A stretch of DNA of 64,000 nt from Plectrocnemia conspersa (Eukaryota > Arthropoda > Insecta > Trichoptera > Polycentropodidae), in NCBI GenBank assembly GCA_009617715.1, contig VTFK01000148.1, forward strand, positions 744,001 to 808,000. Direction: 5' to 3'. Each line of letters begins with the position of its first letter. Position 1 is the first letter of the stretch. This document shows, in pieces, positions 50,301-61,510 of the stretch. Both the position numbers and the translations under genes were made by a program. The notes below the pieces were generated by a model, which saw only the letters and a list, made by a program, of their open reading frames with translations, was not told where the DNA came from and made no database searches.

Positions 50301-52544
50301 AATTGTTATTACTTAATAAAATAAATAGCAAAAAACACATCTTTTAGTTTTATAGATTTGTATCATCTATGATTGACAGCACGAGCATGATGCATTAAAT
50401 ACATTTTTAAATTATTTAAAAAGTATATTTTATATACATATATAGACCAGCGTGTATATTTAATATTATATATATTTATGTTAGTGTATTTTTGTACATA
50501 TTTTAAGATTTTCTCTTTTCATTTTACCCACGACCAAGTAAAAAATGGTTCCTCGGGGACATTCGAAGCGGTGCAAAGGGCGTGTAAACTTTTCATATGC
50601 AAAAGAAATAGGAGGCAGGAAGTTTTTCTCTATAGAGAAATGGAAAATGTTGAATAAAAAAAAAAAAACACCCGACGAGCGACCGTCAAGATGAACATGT
50701 AATTTAACTTAACAAAATATTCAAAAATATGTAAGAAAATAGTAGTAAGTAATTTGTATGCTTTGTACTTGATTATTTGCATAATAAATAATACTGATCA
50801 GCTTAATTTTGACAAGATTAAAATAATATGATATTTAAGTTATATATAAAATAGATTTATTTTATATTAATCTTTTGTAGGATCATATTTAAAATTTATA
50901 AAATGTTAACTTTTGCACCACACATATGTCCAATATTTTATATTCATATTACCTTATGGTTACATTTTCCATGTTTATAATTCCATTGTTTTAGTATAAA
51001 AAGTTGGTGATGAATCTCAGTAGCAAATTTTTCTTTCGTTCATTATTGTCACGATCATTTTAAGCATACACTGAAAGATTTTAACGTTACTGCGATTAAG
51101 GCCTGGCTTACTTTTCTATGTCACGCGGACCCTCCCGGAAACGACATTGTTATTAACAGAGTGAATAAAATCATTTCCGTTTTTGCCAGCTGTATTATTT
51201 TTTCAACCTACGCTTTACATGCAAAAATATGAAAACGTACTACAACATAAAAAACTATACTTACTGACGATTTTATAAAATATGACATATTCGTATATAT
51301 TTTGCAGGTAATAAAATTGTAATTAAACTGCTGCGCTGTCCAATGCACAGATTTTAACTTCGATTTGATTAGCATTGGAAATGAAGTGTAAGCGTTGAAA
51401 ACGTGTACATATCGCGTTTAACGCATTACCCACACTCATTCATCGGTTATGAATTTACTTCAATTGCGGACCAGTAATTCAAATTAAAACCTGGTTTATT
51501 GGGCGTAAATAGGAAAAAAAAAAAAAATCAAAAACCATTCTCTATTCTCGCACTTTTTTCCAAATATGCCGTTACAAAAAATAATCTGACTTTTATACTT
51601 AAAACGTAAAAAACCGCACCAAAATGATATTAAATTTAACAGCTCGTCTGGCGAATTATAATATAAAAAAATACAGACTGGTACAAAATACAAATATTAT
51701 ATTTAGTACCTATATAGCTGTAGACAGAATAAAAATAAATTTCATGTCCTTTTTATCATTGCGACAGTCGTTCAAAAACGTCTGCGATCATTCTCTACAT
51801 TTACGAAATGAAAAAGGGAATCGCTTATGTGTGAAAATTGGTATATTATATATTATTTCTTTGCAAATCTTTAATCTGATTATTATAAGTAAGTTAAAAA
51901 GTAACCAACAATTACTACCATAGAAATGACATAATTTGCTTCTCATAGTGCATGCATTTTGTTAAATAATTCTAGTGATATTTTTTTAAACAATTTATTT
52001 TATATTAAATTGAGATAATCATGACTAAGATTTGGGAATACCCGAGTTTTTTGGACCAACGGGTTCGGGTCAAAATAACTTACTCATTAATGAAATAACT
52101 TTTTTTCATATTGTCTGTTATTTTGTAATATTTGATTCAGTTCTTTCATTGTCAATGACTGTTCAGTCTAAATATCGTATTCTATATTTCCTAAATTATT
52201 TTCAATGAATGTTGCTCTTCAGCAGTACAAGCTTTATCACTTTCTTTATCAGATAATCTTTTTATTAATTTTTTGCAACCATTAGTAGTTTCTTTGAAGG
52301 AATACCATTTGCGAGGCAGTCTAATAGCTCTACTAATTTTATATTTTTGCAACCATTTATTCGTGTCTCCTTTGTCAATAACAACTCTTCATTTAAATTA
52401 CGATTTATTTAACTTATTTTTTTAAGCATAAGCTTGATTGCTAATTAAAATTTAATAAGGTTTATATAATCCCCGCTGAGCACTTAAAATATTAATTTAA
52501 TAGATTCAATACATTTCACAATTCCTTTATTAATTCAATTTTCG
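50301..52544. other. AT-rich DNA, a few weak signals
   Basis: No gene is supported. Near 52030-52070 an ACCCGA/TCGGGT pair and a CGGGTTCGGGT motif resemble subterminal repeats of hAT elements. A coding-like minus-strand piece lies at about 52380-52200 (for example KGDTNKWLQKYKISRAIRLP), family unknown. The open frame at 51624-51923 has no domain. Confidence 0.4.
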
Positions 52545-53510
52545 TTTATAAGGGAAATATACTTTTAAGATGGTTAAACAATTATTTAAGGAAAAGAGAG
52601 CAAAAGGTAAAATAAATTATGCATATTGTAAATCTCGGTGTACCACAGGAATCTAAATTGTGACCATTGTTATTTTTATTATATATTATTGACACAATTA
52701 AAAATGTAAAAAATGTAAAATACATATGTTTACGTACGACACATTAATGTATTGCATAGGTAATTATATTAAAAAAGTTGTAAATAATTTAAATAATAAA
52801 TTAAATATAATAGAAATATAGTAAAAAATAATTTACTTAAACTAAATGAAAATAAAACTACATGTATGTTTATTAATTATAAAAATATGTTAGATAATGA
52901 TATAAAAATAGTTATAAATAACTCTATTGTATAAATAGTTGATAAAATAAAATATTTAGAAGTAATTGTAGATACAAAATTAATTTTTTAAGAATATTGA
53001 ATTTATATATTTTTTAATAAAAATATAAAATGTGTATAATATATAGAATGAAAAATATGTTAAGTATAAACACAAAAAATATTACAATAGTGTCATATTG
53101 CCGCATTTTAATTATTTTGCGACAATATTAGATCTGTTTAATAAATTAGATAAACAAAAATTACAAAATAGGGCAATGATAGTAGTCTTAAATAAAAATA
53201 GATTTAATAGTTAAGTATGACTGATATATTGAAGTGTTTAAATGTTCAAGAAATATTGATTTTAGTATTTATATTTAAGTTAGAAAATAATATTTTACCA
53301 GAGTATTTTAATAAGAAATAAAGATGTACATAGATTTAATACTATAAATAGAGAAAATTGAAGGATATTTAGGTATAAGAAAACGAGTACGGCTAGGAGA
53401 ATTTGTATAATAATATTTGTAGCACAATCCGCAAAAATAAAACTATAACGGTTTCTCTAAATGGAATAAAAAAATACATTCGTGCATTAAGAAATAAATT
53501 ATAATATGAA
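52545..53510 (+). pseudogene. jockey-like LINE reverse transcriptase, second copy of the family
   Basis: The plus strand gives KRAKGKINYAYCKSRC (near 52590-52640), LGVPQESKL-stop-PLLFLLYI (near 52640-52690), a TYDTLMYCIGNYI piece (near 52727-52770) where FADD is expected but not intact, NNLNNKLNIIEIW, then PHFNYFATILDLFNKLDKQ-like residues near 53100-53160. The blocks parallel those at 50050-49530. This copy has more stops and is older. A SKWNKKIHSCI-like piece ends it near 53500. Confidence 0.8.
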
Positions 53511-54358
53511 GTCCTTTTTTTTATTTTATGTTTATATTATGTATGTTTAGTTAAAAAAAAATTGATGTAAAAATTAACTAATAAGCTAAATAGTAATATT
53601 AATAAAATAAATTCCTAATATTTGTAATAATATTTATCAATAACAAATAATTTAAAAAATTCTTAAATATATTTTATTTTTCTTGGATTTTTAAAAATAT
53701 TTAACAATTGTATGATTATTTTATGCACCCTTTAGATCGACTGTATGCGCCCTTTAGACTGATTTTCAATATAAATAGTGCTGTAAATTTAACCCATTTT
53801 TAAAGCTATGAAAAAAATTACAATAGACTTTTTAGTGCTTAATATTATAAATAGATATGATTTTTTTACCTAAAACTACACATAGATAATATTTGAATTT
53901 AAATTGAGATAAAATCTACATAAAAAAGTACGCTGAGAAATATACATGGAAAGTACTCCGTAAATATACATGGAAAAACATAAAAATGTAATTTCTAATC
54001 TACCATAATATAGTATAAATCCGGTTTGAGAGATGTCAGTAATAAAATATTTTTTTCAAACACGACTTTTGTTGTAACCCGCAGTTTACGTGCAGACTAC
54101 GTAAACAAAACAATTCTCGTGAACTGCTTTTTACGCTTGGGCACCCAAACACGAGAATTTTCATAAGCCGCTTGCTACGTTGAAAATGTGACACAGCCGT
54201 CATAACTAGTTCTCACGGTCATAAACCAATTGCAATTAAGTTACAAAAATATTCATTAAACTTTAAAAAAGTTGCCTTCACTGTCTTTTGCTGTCAATAT
54301 TGTATTAAGACAGTAATGTCGTTTTGACGGTGCATAATAATAGCACATTTTTATTAGT
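53511..54358. other. AT-rich DNA with a distant inverted repeat
   Basis: AATTCTCGTG at 54112-54121 and its reverse complement at 54150-54159 flank a 28-base spacer. Otherwise nothing was recognised. Confidence 0.5.
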
Positions 54359-54450
54359 AAAAAATCGAGTCTGTTTCCATGGCTCAAACCCACGACCTCT
54401 GGGTTAGAAGTCTCAACCTTACAGACTATGTTATTCCGACGTTAAACTGG
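54359..54450 (-). pseudogene. tRNA-derived sequence (Arg-TCT-like) or SINE head
   Basis: On the minus strand, an A-box-like TAACATAGTC (near 54436-54427) is followed by an anticodon-loop-like CTTCTAA with TCT in the anticodon position (near 54411-54405). A B-box-like GGTCGTGGGTTTGAGCC lies at 54398-54382, and a T7 tract at 54365-54359 could end RNA polymerase III transcription. The anticodon and acceptor stems do not pair properly, so this is not a working tRNA. A tRNA-derived SINE or a tRNA pseudogene fits best. Confidence 0.5.
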
Positions 54451-54579
54451 GGTAGTGATGAATATATTTAGCTTTGATCACTACTTACATTTATTAAGAC
54501 TTAAAGTTGTTATTGTGTTATAAAAATAAAATGTAGGTTTAAAAAGCGCAGAATTGAACGTGCTTCGTCCGCACAGCGA
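54451..54579. other. short AT-rich spacer
   Basis: Nothing recognised. Confidence 0.5.
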
Positions 54580-55040
54580 GAGGTAAATATGTAGCAAACA
54601 CACTGGATTGAAGTTATCCGCAAAGCGACAAGCGCGGCACGCTTTAAACGAACCCCGGTTTAATGGAAAGCTTTAACGGGTTTAACGACCAAAGATAACC
54701 GGGTATACATATACCGCGCGAGACAAAGAAAGATGGCCGATGCATATATATAGCGGCCGGTCATAAAAATGAAATAAATTGTCTCGTCGGTCGTCGCTTT
54801 TTTTTAAAAAAGGCACCCCAATGTTCATTTCAACCCCCGACACTCACCACCGCTGCGAAAATCGACTTTCATCCAATTTCTGCTTGGATCGCTTTTAACG
54901 AGTTCGGCCGCCCGCAGGCAATGCCATTTTTGCAAATTAAACAACCCTCAACCGGGGCACGCGTTCTTAGCATAACGGAACCGGAAGTTGTCAGCGGAAT
55001 GTCCCAACAATTGTCAGTTTGGCAGAGAGATTCTCAAAGT
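54580..55040. other. GC- and CpG-rich island
   Basis: This is one of the longest GC-rich blocks in the window, without a long open frame. It contains a short AT core (GCATATATATAGCGG near 54740) inside GC-rich sequence, and C-rich stretches near 54815-54850 and 54945-54960. A promoter or conserved enhancer is plausible but not shown. Confidence 0.4.
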
Positions 55041-55289
55041 AAGTGTCGCGAATTATAATAAGAAAGGTAAACAGGTTTATGAGTATAAATATAAAATAAA
55101 TATATTAGTAGAAATTCATTAAAATGGGAATTATTCAGGACATAATCTAAAATAATAATTTCTTACTACATAATATATAATATATAAAATATGGTATTAC
55201 TAGTGTAAATTAATGTCAGACAAGAAGATGTTAAGATAGCTGTGATTAATTGTTTATATATTAAAATTTTATATTAAATATCGGTCTAA
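55041..55289. other. AT-rich spacer, nothing recognised
   Basis: No supported feature. Confidence 0.5.
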
Positions 55290-55870
55290 GGACACAATGA
55301 CACCAAGCTCTATAGAGCTGAGTTCATAAATGCTTGGAGTCTAGATGTAAGCCCAGGTATTTACCGTTTGACTTCACATTAAAGATGCAGTAGCAAAGTT
55401 AGTCTACCTTTCGTACATATAATATAATTGTATTATTTATTCTAGTTAATTTAAATTTTCCACTTCTTGAAATATTTATTTTGATTTTAACACTTTTTTT
55501 AATTTATTACAAATTGGTATAAACCCTTAAATATTTGTTAAAATAACTGTATCATCACCGTACATAGAAAAACGCGTATATTTTTAATTTTGCGGTATCG
55601 TTCATATGTAATACAATATCCCGAGCAAACTTTACAATGAAACTCTACCTGAAATACGCGGTATCGAGTGTTCGTTATTTACTGAAACTGCACAGCTTCT
55701 ACTTCTTTGGTATTAAGCGTACAGTCAATGATCTTGTATATGTACATCTTTTAAATCAAACTTGTTTAAGATTGTTTAGTAGTATTTAAAAGCCCGTTTT
55801 AATAAAAATTTGCGCATCTATACTTTGTTAAATTATTAATTGGCCGTATTTATGTGAAAGTTCGATTTTT
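55290..55870 (-). pseudogene. jockey-like LINE reverse transcriptase remnant
   Basis: On the minus strand a MYGDDTVIL block (near 55570-55545) is the reverse-transcriptase catalytic box in YxDD form. It is followed by a NKLKKVLKSK-like piece, a FKKWKI-like piece (near 55470) and SNGKYLGLHLDSK near 55375-55335, which corresponds to the KYLGVTLDSKL block. Many stops separate them. The layout matches the fragment at 3230-3800. Confidence 0.75.
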
Positions 55871-56339
55871 TTTAAAATGTAACGAATAATATAGTACCCT
55901 ATAAATCTTAAATATGAAGAGAAGAGCCAAGAAAGTGGCACTCAAATGTGCAAAGCTATGCATAATCTGTAACATTCAGAAAAAGAGAGCTGTGGTATTA
56001 AATTGAAGGTCAGCATTGTCGTATTTGGGTTGCGTAAATATCACAACTAAAAATTTTATACTGAAATCCACTCTAATTATAATATAAATAAATCAGTTGT
56101 TTTCGATGCAATATGGGCTGTGTAGTATGCTTTGCCCTGCAGTCATTAGGTCAAAACCTATTTATTAAAAATAAGCCTGAAAGGGTTGCAGTTGGATTTA
56201 AATCCCGGAGGCAAATACTTTTTTACACCGCTCTTATTCTAAATATTTATAACACGGATATGATTCGCTGAGTTTCCACAGTAATGATTTTGTGAGGAAA
56301 TATGTATTTTTATTTCTAGTGGAGTCGGATATGGTGGAC

Positions 56340-57040
56340 GCCATGATTATGAAGTCTCGGGTTTTTCAATTCCCGGGACTCGAGACACAATTTTTTTAAG
56401 TCCCGGGAATTCCCGGGACTCGAAACTAAATATGTTTTGTTCAAATAAAAGAAAAAATTAACTTATATTATGTGTGGGAAAAAAGGTATAATTTATAAAC
56501 ATTATAGGTAAAAATTTATTGAAACAAATTGAAAACAAATTGGTATGCACAATACAATTTTTTTGAAACAAAATTATTATATTAATTTGATTTGGCTTTT
56601 AAGGTGCAAACATTTCGTACAATAAAATTGTGTTAATTTTAAATATCTTTTTAAAAAGGAAATTTACAATCAGTAAAGTAGCTTAAACTGACAGTTTTAT
56701 AGAAGCGAGTATTTCATAAATATTTTAAAATACATGATTGTTCGATTCATTTCAAGTATATTCAATGTCAAGATCAATTAAAGATTTTCTGAGGCAATTC
56801 CATATCTTTAAAAAATTTTTAATCATCATAATTAAGAAATTTCACATTCTCTTTATGTCGAGATGTATAATATATTAATCTCTAAATCAAATTCGCTCTT
56901 TAGGTATATTTTAAAAAATTTTCAAAATAATTTGATTATTTTTTGCGTTTCATTTAAAGCTCAGATTCAAATATAGTTTTTTTATTTGAAATTTCTGCAG
57001 TTTGAATGTCTTAATTCCCGGGTTGTCTCGACACAGAATC
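56340..57040. mobile_element. possible hAT-like element with CCCGGG palindromes
   Basis: The left part (56357-56427) has repeated CCCGGGA motifs, including a perfect 22-bp palindrome at 56399-56420. The right part near 57015-57035 has AATTCCCGGGTTGTCTCGA. Clustered CCCGGG subterminal repeats facing each other over about 650 AT-rich bases are like those of some hAT elements. Clean terminal repeats and a target duplication were not established, and no transposase could be read inside. Confidence 0.45.
56399..56420. repeat. perfect 22-bp palindrome
   Basis: The sequence centred on GGGAATTCCC, with outer AGTCCC and GGGACT, equals its own reverse complement across all 22 bases. Confidence 0.95.
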
Positions 57041-57220
57041 CTTAATCAGAAGAGGATGCAATCTTGATTCTCGAAGACATTCCGGAATCCAAAACTAGAT
57101 AGTTTGATTGTCGATAGCATTTTTCAGTAGTTTGAAAAAATACATAAGAATTAAAGTGTCATACATGAATAACTGATCGTTAAAGTGAAACGCGTTCCTT
57201 ATAGCATAGGCAAATATATG
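57041..57220 (-). pseudogene. jockey-like LINE fragment, C-terminal region
   Basis: The minus strand reads YAIRNAFHFNDQLFMYDTL near 57212-57155 and FFKLLKNAIDNQTI near 57140-57100, then FWIPECLRESRLHPL near 57090-57045. These match, in order, the block layout of the LINE fragment at 49400-48925. One stop and a shift interrupt it. Confidence 0.7.
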
Positions 57221-57657
57221 TATATTATATAATCGCAAATAACATTTTATTATAAAGTACACACACAAAGTGTATATATTAATAATCCAAAAAGCGGAAA
57301 GATTAAAAAGTGATATATTATTATACTTTGAGATAACAAATATGCATAATATAGTGTTCGTGTATATAAATATAATGCACGAGGATGATAAAAGGTAATG
57401 TCATCAGCTTTGGAAATGTTTCTCATTGTCCATTATCTTAAAACATATTATTTATCATATGTGTGTAGCTACATATGTGCAGCGCAAAAGGGTAGGCAAA
57501 AAAGTATTATTAATCTTTCACAGTGACTTAACTACGTTATTCTTTTACTTTTATACTCGCAACGAAACATAAAATTGAAAGCAGAAGCAGTAAACTAATG
57601 TATTTTTGCATGATACAATTAATAACAAGATAGATTAAAATTTTAATAATTACTTAC
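57221..57657. other. AT-rich DNA
   Basis: Nothing is recognised. If the exons at 57712-57658 and 48625-48506 are joined, this belongs to their intron. Confidence 0.45.
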
Positions 57658-57712
57658 ATCAAACAAGTTAAATTTGCGGACCGCCTGTAGAAACAGCGCC
57701 TCATCGAGACAT
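57658..57712 (-). CDS. candidate internal exon of an unrecognised spliced gene
   Basis: On the minus strand a pyrimidine-rich acceptor (TATATTTTTTTCTAG) precedes a 55-base block that ends at a near-consensus donor (GAT, then GTAAGTAATT). With one base of a split codon first, it reads CLDEALFLQAVRKFNLFD without a stop and leaves in phase 0. The next candidate exon at 48625 enters in phase 0. The upstream exon supplying the first two bases of the split codon was not found. The sequence is clearly less AT-rich than its flanks, which supports an exon. No family is recognised, and a non-coding spliced RNA is possible. Confidence 0.5.
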
Positions 57713-57759
57713 CTAGAAAAAAATATAACATTTTAAATAAAACTTTACGTTTCTTGAGA

Positions 57760-58339
57760 ATGTTACTTTTTAGCTCAGCAATAATTATTTAATTTTATTA
57801 CATACAAATATAAGGTCAATTTATATGTTTATATGTTCATCAATTTCCATAGAACACCATAACAAGCTCTTCAAAAAAACGTTACTTAATGTATTAAACT
57901 CGTTAACCTTTTTTTTCAGTCGCAAAACGCGCTCTAAACGACCCTCATAATTTTAATGGATTTTAATGCAAAATTACATTTGCCTTTTTAATATCGTACT
58001 AAACTTATCTCTCTTTAAAAAATGCTACAAAGAGAAGAAAAGTTAAAAATTAAAATAAATTAAATCCATACTACCAACATCATAAATCAAGTTATCATTT
58101 AGTTTTACTAGACACTTTAATCATATAAACACATATTGCGTCGTATACAATATTTATCTAACTTTGCGGTAATAATTTTTCATTCCACAGTACTTCATTA
58201 AAAAAATTAGGGAAAATTTATATGTATTTCAAACTTTAAAATGTATTGTGAACAGTTAGACTATCAAAATATATTCTTATCCTGATAAATCCAGAGATTT
58301 AAATAATGATGTCCCTAACGTATATAATGCTGTAACTCC
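57760..58339. other. AT-rich DNA, nothing recognised
   Basis: No supported feature. Confidence 0.5.
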
Positions 58340-58530
58340 ATAGGGTTTTATCTTTGCCCGCCTGTGATTGCAGAATCGAGACAGTTCTGGCGAATCGCAG
58401 ATGAAGATATTAGCTGGTCAATTGCATCGCTTCTTGGACACACGCACGAAATATGTTTAAGCTGTGGCCGCTTCCGATAGGGGTAAAATCAACTATAGTC
58501 CTCTTGCGCAGAGTAGAAACCATTGTTTAT
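58340..58530. other. GC-richer block with a possible short minus-strand start
   Basis: On the minus strand an ATG in a good context (AACAATGG, near 58526) begins 38 open codons (MVSTLRKRTIVDFTPIGSGH and on) to a TAA. No convincing donor in the phase required by the exon at 57712 was found, so a link to that exon cannot be made. It is otherwise unrecognised. Confidence 0.3.
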
Positions 58531-60099
58531 CGTTTTGCTCATTATTTTCACATAAAAGGTTAGTTTTTAATGGTAACTATAGTATAGGTGATTACGAGTG
58601 AAATGTAACAATTGGTGGTCCGTACTGTTATTAAGCCCTTTATGTGATGATTGACTCAAATTATTTTTAAAGCACTCCTTTCTTTATTTTTAATTTGGAA
58701 TGGACCTCATTGCAACGAATTTTTTTATGGTTATTATTTTTCACTTTGCAGTCTATCAATGAATTAGTAAGTTGTATTCGATATTTTTTTATATACACAC
58801 CTATAAGAATGTAAATATACAATAAAACGTTTATACGTGGTAGCATAAAGCAGAACATACCATTATATTTTAAATTAAAAATATAGTACATTATATCTTT
58901 ATTTTTGTGAAGATACTCGCTTATATAAAAATATAGCAATTAATTCTGCAATTTTTCATTTCCGTCTTATACACACAAAATACTAAGAAGAAGTTAAAGA
59001 CGTAGGCGGAAGCATCGAGGGGAAAGCAGCAGTGTTATTAAAATCTTTAATAACTCGTGATCGATACTCGTCGTTCAGGGTTTATTTTGTCGCTAATTTT
59101 ATTATAAAGTAAACTTAAAATCGTTTATGCATGTTTAATTAAATATTTTGGTTTTAAATATTGCTATAAAAATAACTAAGCATATCGTATATTTCATCTG
59201 GTTTTACGAGAAAAAATTTTGGGGGAAATAACAATGTGGCAATAAGGAATTTTTGATTTAAGAATCGAAAGCATATCGATAATTTTAATCATAAAAACGG
59301 TATGAAATCTGCTGATTTGTTAAACTAAATATATCAATAAATAATTTGTTAAGCTAAATATAGAAATAAAAGCAAATCAATAGGAAATATGTTTTTTTTA
59401 ACTCGCGCTATAATTCGCAACTACTCTGAAAAGTGTTTAAGCGCAATCCTTAAATTTATTACGCGCACAATGTTCTATTTCTTATGTTCAAATACGTAAG
59501 TAAATAATTTTTTTTTCTTACATTTATAAATAAATAAATAAACAACAGAGCATACGTTTTAAGATATCGTTAGGAAAAAAAATGTTAAGATATATTAAAA
59601 TAATTAAAAATAAAATACATATTAAATCATTCTATTATATTAAAAAACGTATCTTTAGACATATCAAATTTAAAATATTTCAAATAGCTTATATTACAAT
59701 ATTACTTTATAACAATCTTATTTATCGTTATTAAAATTATGAATTAATTTATTCCTACCTATTGAGATTTAAGGAGATATTTAATATTAAAATTCAATAC
59801 TAAATTGTTATTAAAGTAAAAAATATGTTTTCTAAGTAATTTAATTTTAAAATTAGCAAGACATTGTTAAATTTATGCTTAAGTATATTTACTATGATAA
59901 AATATAAAAAATCTTAATTTTTGATGTTCTATATTTTAATCATAAAATAAGCAAATTATTCGTTTTTTTATCCATTAATTTTACTATTCGGACGATTGAT
60001 TAACAAACTATATATATATGAAATCATCGTATTATTAGTAATACGAAAAAAAATTAAAACATAGATATGTACATTTTTTATAACATGTATATGTTTTTG
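58531..60099. other. AT-rich DNA, nothing recognised
   Basis: A GC-richer patch lies at 58990-59070. The minus-strand open frame at 58939-58667 is AT-driven and not recognised. Confidence 0.5.
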
Positions 60100-60340
60100 C
60101 CAAAATATGATAGTATCGAAATTTCTAAGAATCCTATACCTCTCTTGTGTGAGAGGTAAAAAGAGCACGAGTCCCAGGGGCACGATTTCGAATGCGCGTC
60201 TTACAACACCCGAAAGTATGTCCCTGGGGATGAATCTGACCTCTGAAGTGCGGTCAGAAATTAGGGGCGTGACCGTAATACTGGATTTTCTCTTTACGCA
60301 TAGATTAAACTCTCTAGCACTATTCAATTCGAAACCATAG
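60100..60340. other. GC-richer block open on both strands, unidentified
   Basis: The plus frame at 60107-60340 (77 codons) and the minus frame from 60327 to about 60100 (part of a 119-codon frame) are both open across the same block and both look protein-like. The block ends sharply on both sides in AT-rich DNA, which suggests an inserted fragment such as part of a LINE. I cannot tell which strand, if either, coded, and recognise no domain. Confidence 0.4.
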
Positions 60341-61027
60341 TAGTAACTTCCAATTTAATGCGCCGAATAGGATATTATAATCTCTGATAAAAATGAAATA
60401 TACACAGATGGTCAAGAAGTCGCTATTAAATTTAATAAATATTAAAAGATGTGCATATGGCATATTCAAGGTACGTCATTTACATTTTAATGTGAAATTT
60501 TATAGGATTTTAAAAATTAAAAATATTTTTTTACTATATAATATGATTATTGAAAGTAAATGTTATAGAGAAAATGACATAGTTATTTTTGCCAGATTGC
60601 ATATTCCATTAACATTAGTCTTTTGAATGCAGTTCAGTGAACGCCAGGTCTTCCAATTTTTACCCAAATACATTCACACAAGAGTCACACGAAAAAAGTC
60701 ATATAAGTCGCACGAAAATAATATTTTTGTTTCTGCCTCACACAGCACCATTAGATATATCAAGTGACTCGTCGATATAAAAAAATTGAAATATAAAAAT
60801 AAATATTTCAGCTCATTTCGCACAAAATAAATAAAAATATCATATTTATGTAATATCACAGTAACTGGTTGTCTACTCCTAACTGTGTAAGTCTAGCGTG
60901 CGTGTGTTTTGGATAAAAAGTGGAACGTCATTGATCTAATTTATTACTTACTGTCGGTCCTTTTTAGGTTTTAAATTTTATTTTTGATTTTGACGATGAC
61001 TCGCCTATTCTTTCCATCGCTTCATAT
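60341..61027. other. AT-rich DNA, nothing recognised
   Basis: Short open frames (60393-60626 plus, 60859-60674 minus) are without domains. A donor-like GTAAGTAATA occurs on the minus strand near 60950, but the open phase upstream is interrupted by a stop. Confidence 0.45.
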
Positions 61028-61495
61028 TTACATAAAAGGACCATTTTTATCACTAGTAATGTTACGGTAAAGAAACCAATGCCATGGCCAAACCAGTAGA
61101 AATTTTTTATCATTGTTTTCTCTCAAAACACGTGAGACCCAAGCGCCGAACTTGTAGACATTTCTCATTGATTGAAGATGGTGGTATACGGTCATGTAAC
61201 TACAATTCACCAGCTCAGTCAATTCTACAGTGGTTTGAATTGACTCTTGATGAATAAGACGGGATATGCGGTCCTCGTCGAATTCCACTGGTCTTCTGGT
61301 ACGTTCCATGTCTTTCAGATCGAAATTACCGTCTTTGAAATGCGAAAACCATTGATGAGCTGTCCTTTTATTCATAGCATCTTCACCGTAAACTACGCAA
61401 ATATCGCGAGCAGCTTTGGCGGCTTTATTCCCTTGATTGAACGCGAACGTAACGAGATGTCGAAAGTGCTCCCTTTTGTCTACTTGACATTCCAT
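61028..61495 (-). pseudogene. mariner transposase, N-terminal half
   Basis: The 155-codon open frame starts MECQVDKREHFRHLVTFAF and carries the two helix-turn-helix DNA-binding regions of mariner transposases. The first lies at about residues 10-55 (RTAHQWFSHFKDGNFDLKD). The second lies at about residues 75-110 (TELVNCSYMTVYHHLQSM). Between them is the GRP-type linker (RTRRPVEFDEDRI). The frame ends just at the first catalytic block, where FLYRNITSDKNGPFM replaces the usual FLYRIVTGDEKW. The usual protein is about 345 residues, so the catalytic half with the two remaining aspartates is missing. The plus-strand frame at 61247-61510 is a shadow. The open half suggests a fairly recent copy. Confidence 0.9.
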
Positions 61496-61510
61496 TTTGA
61501 AGCCTTGTAA

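Noticed and set aside
56180..56225. tRNA-like T-arm (GGATTTAAATCC) followed by T6
   Set aside because: The palindrome alone explains it. No anticodon arm or A box fits.
58410..58530. Minus-strand MVSTLRK start as the first exon of the 57712 gene
   Set aside because: No donor in the required phase. The best GT (GTGCGT) would break the frame.
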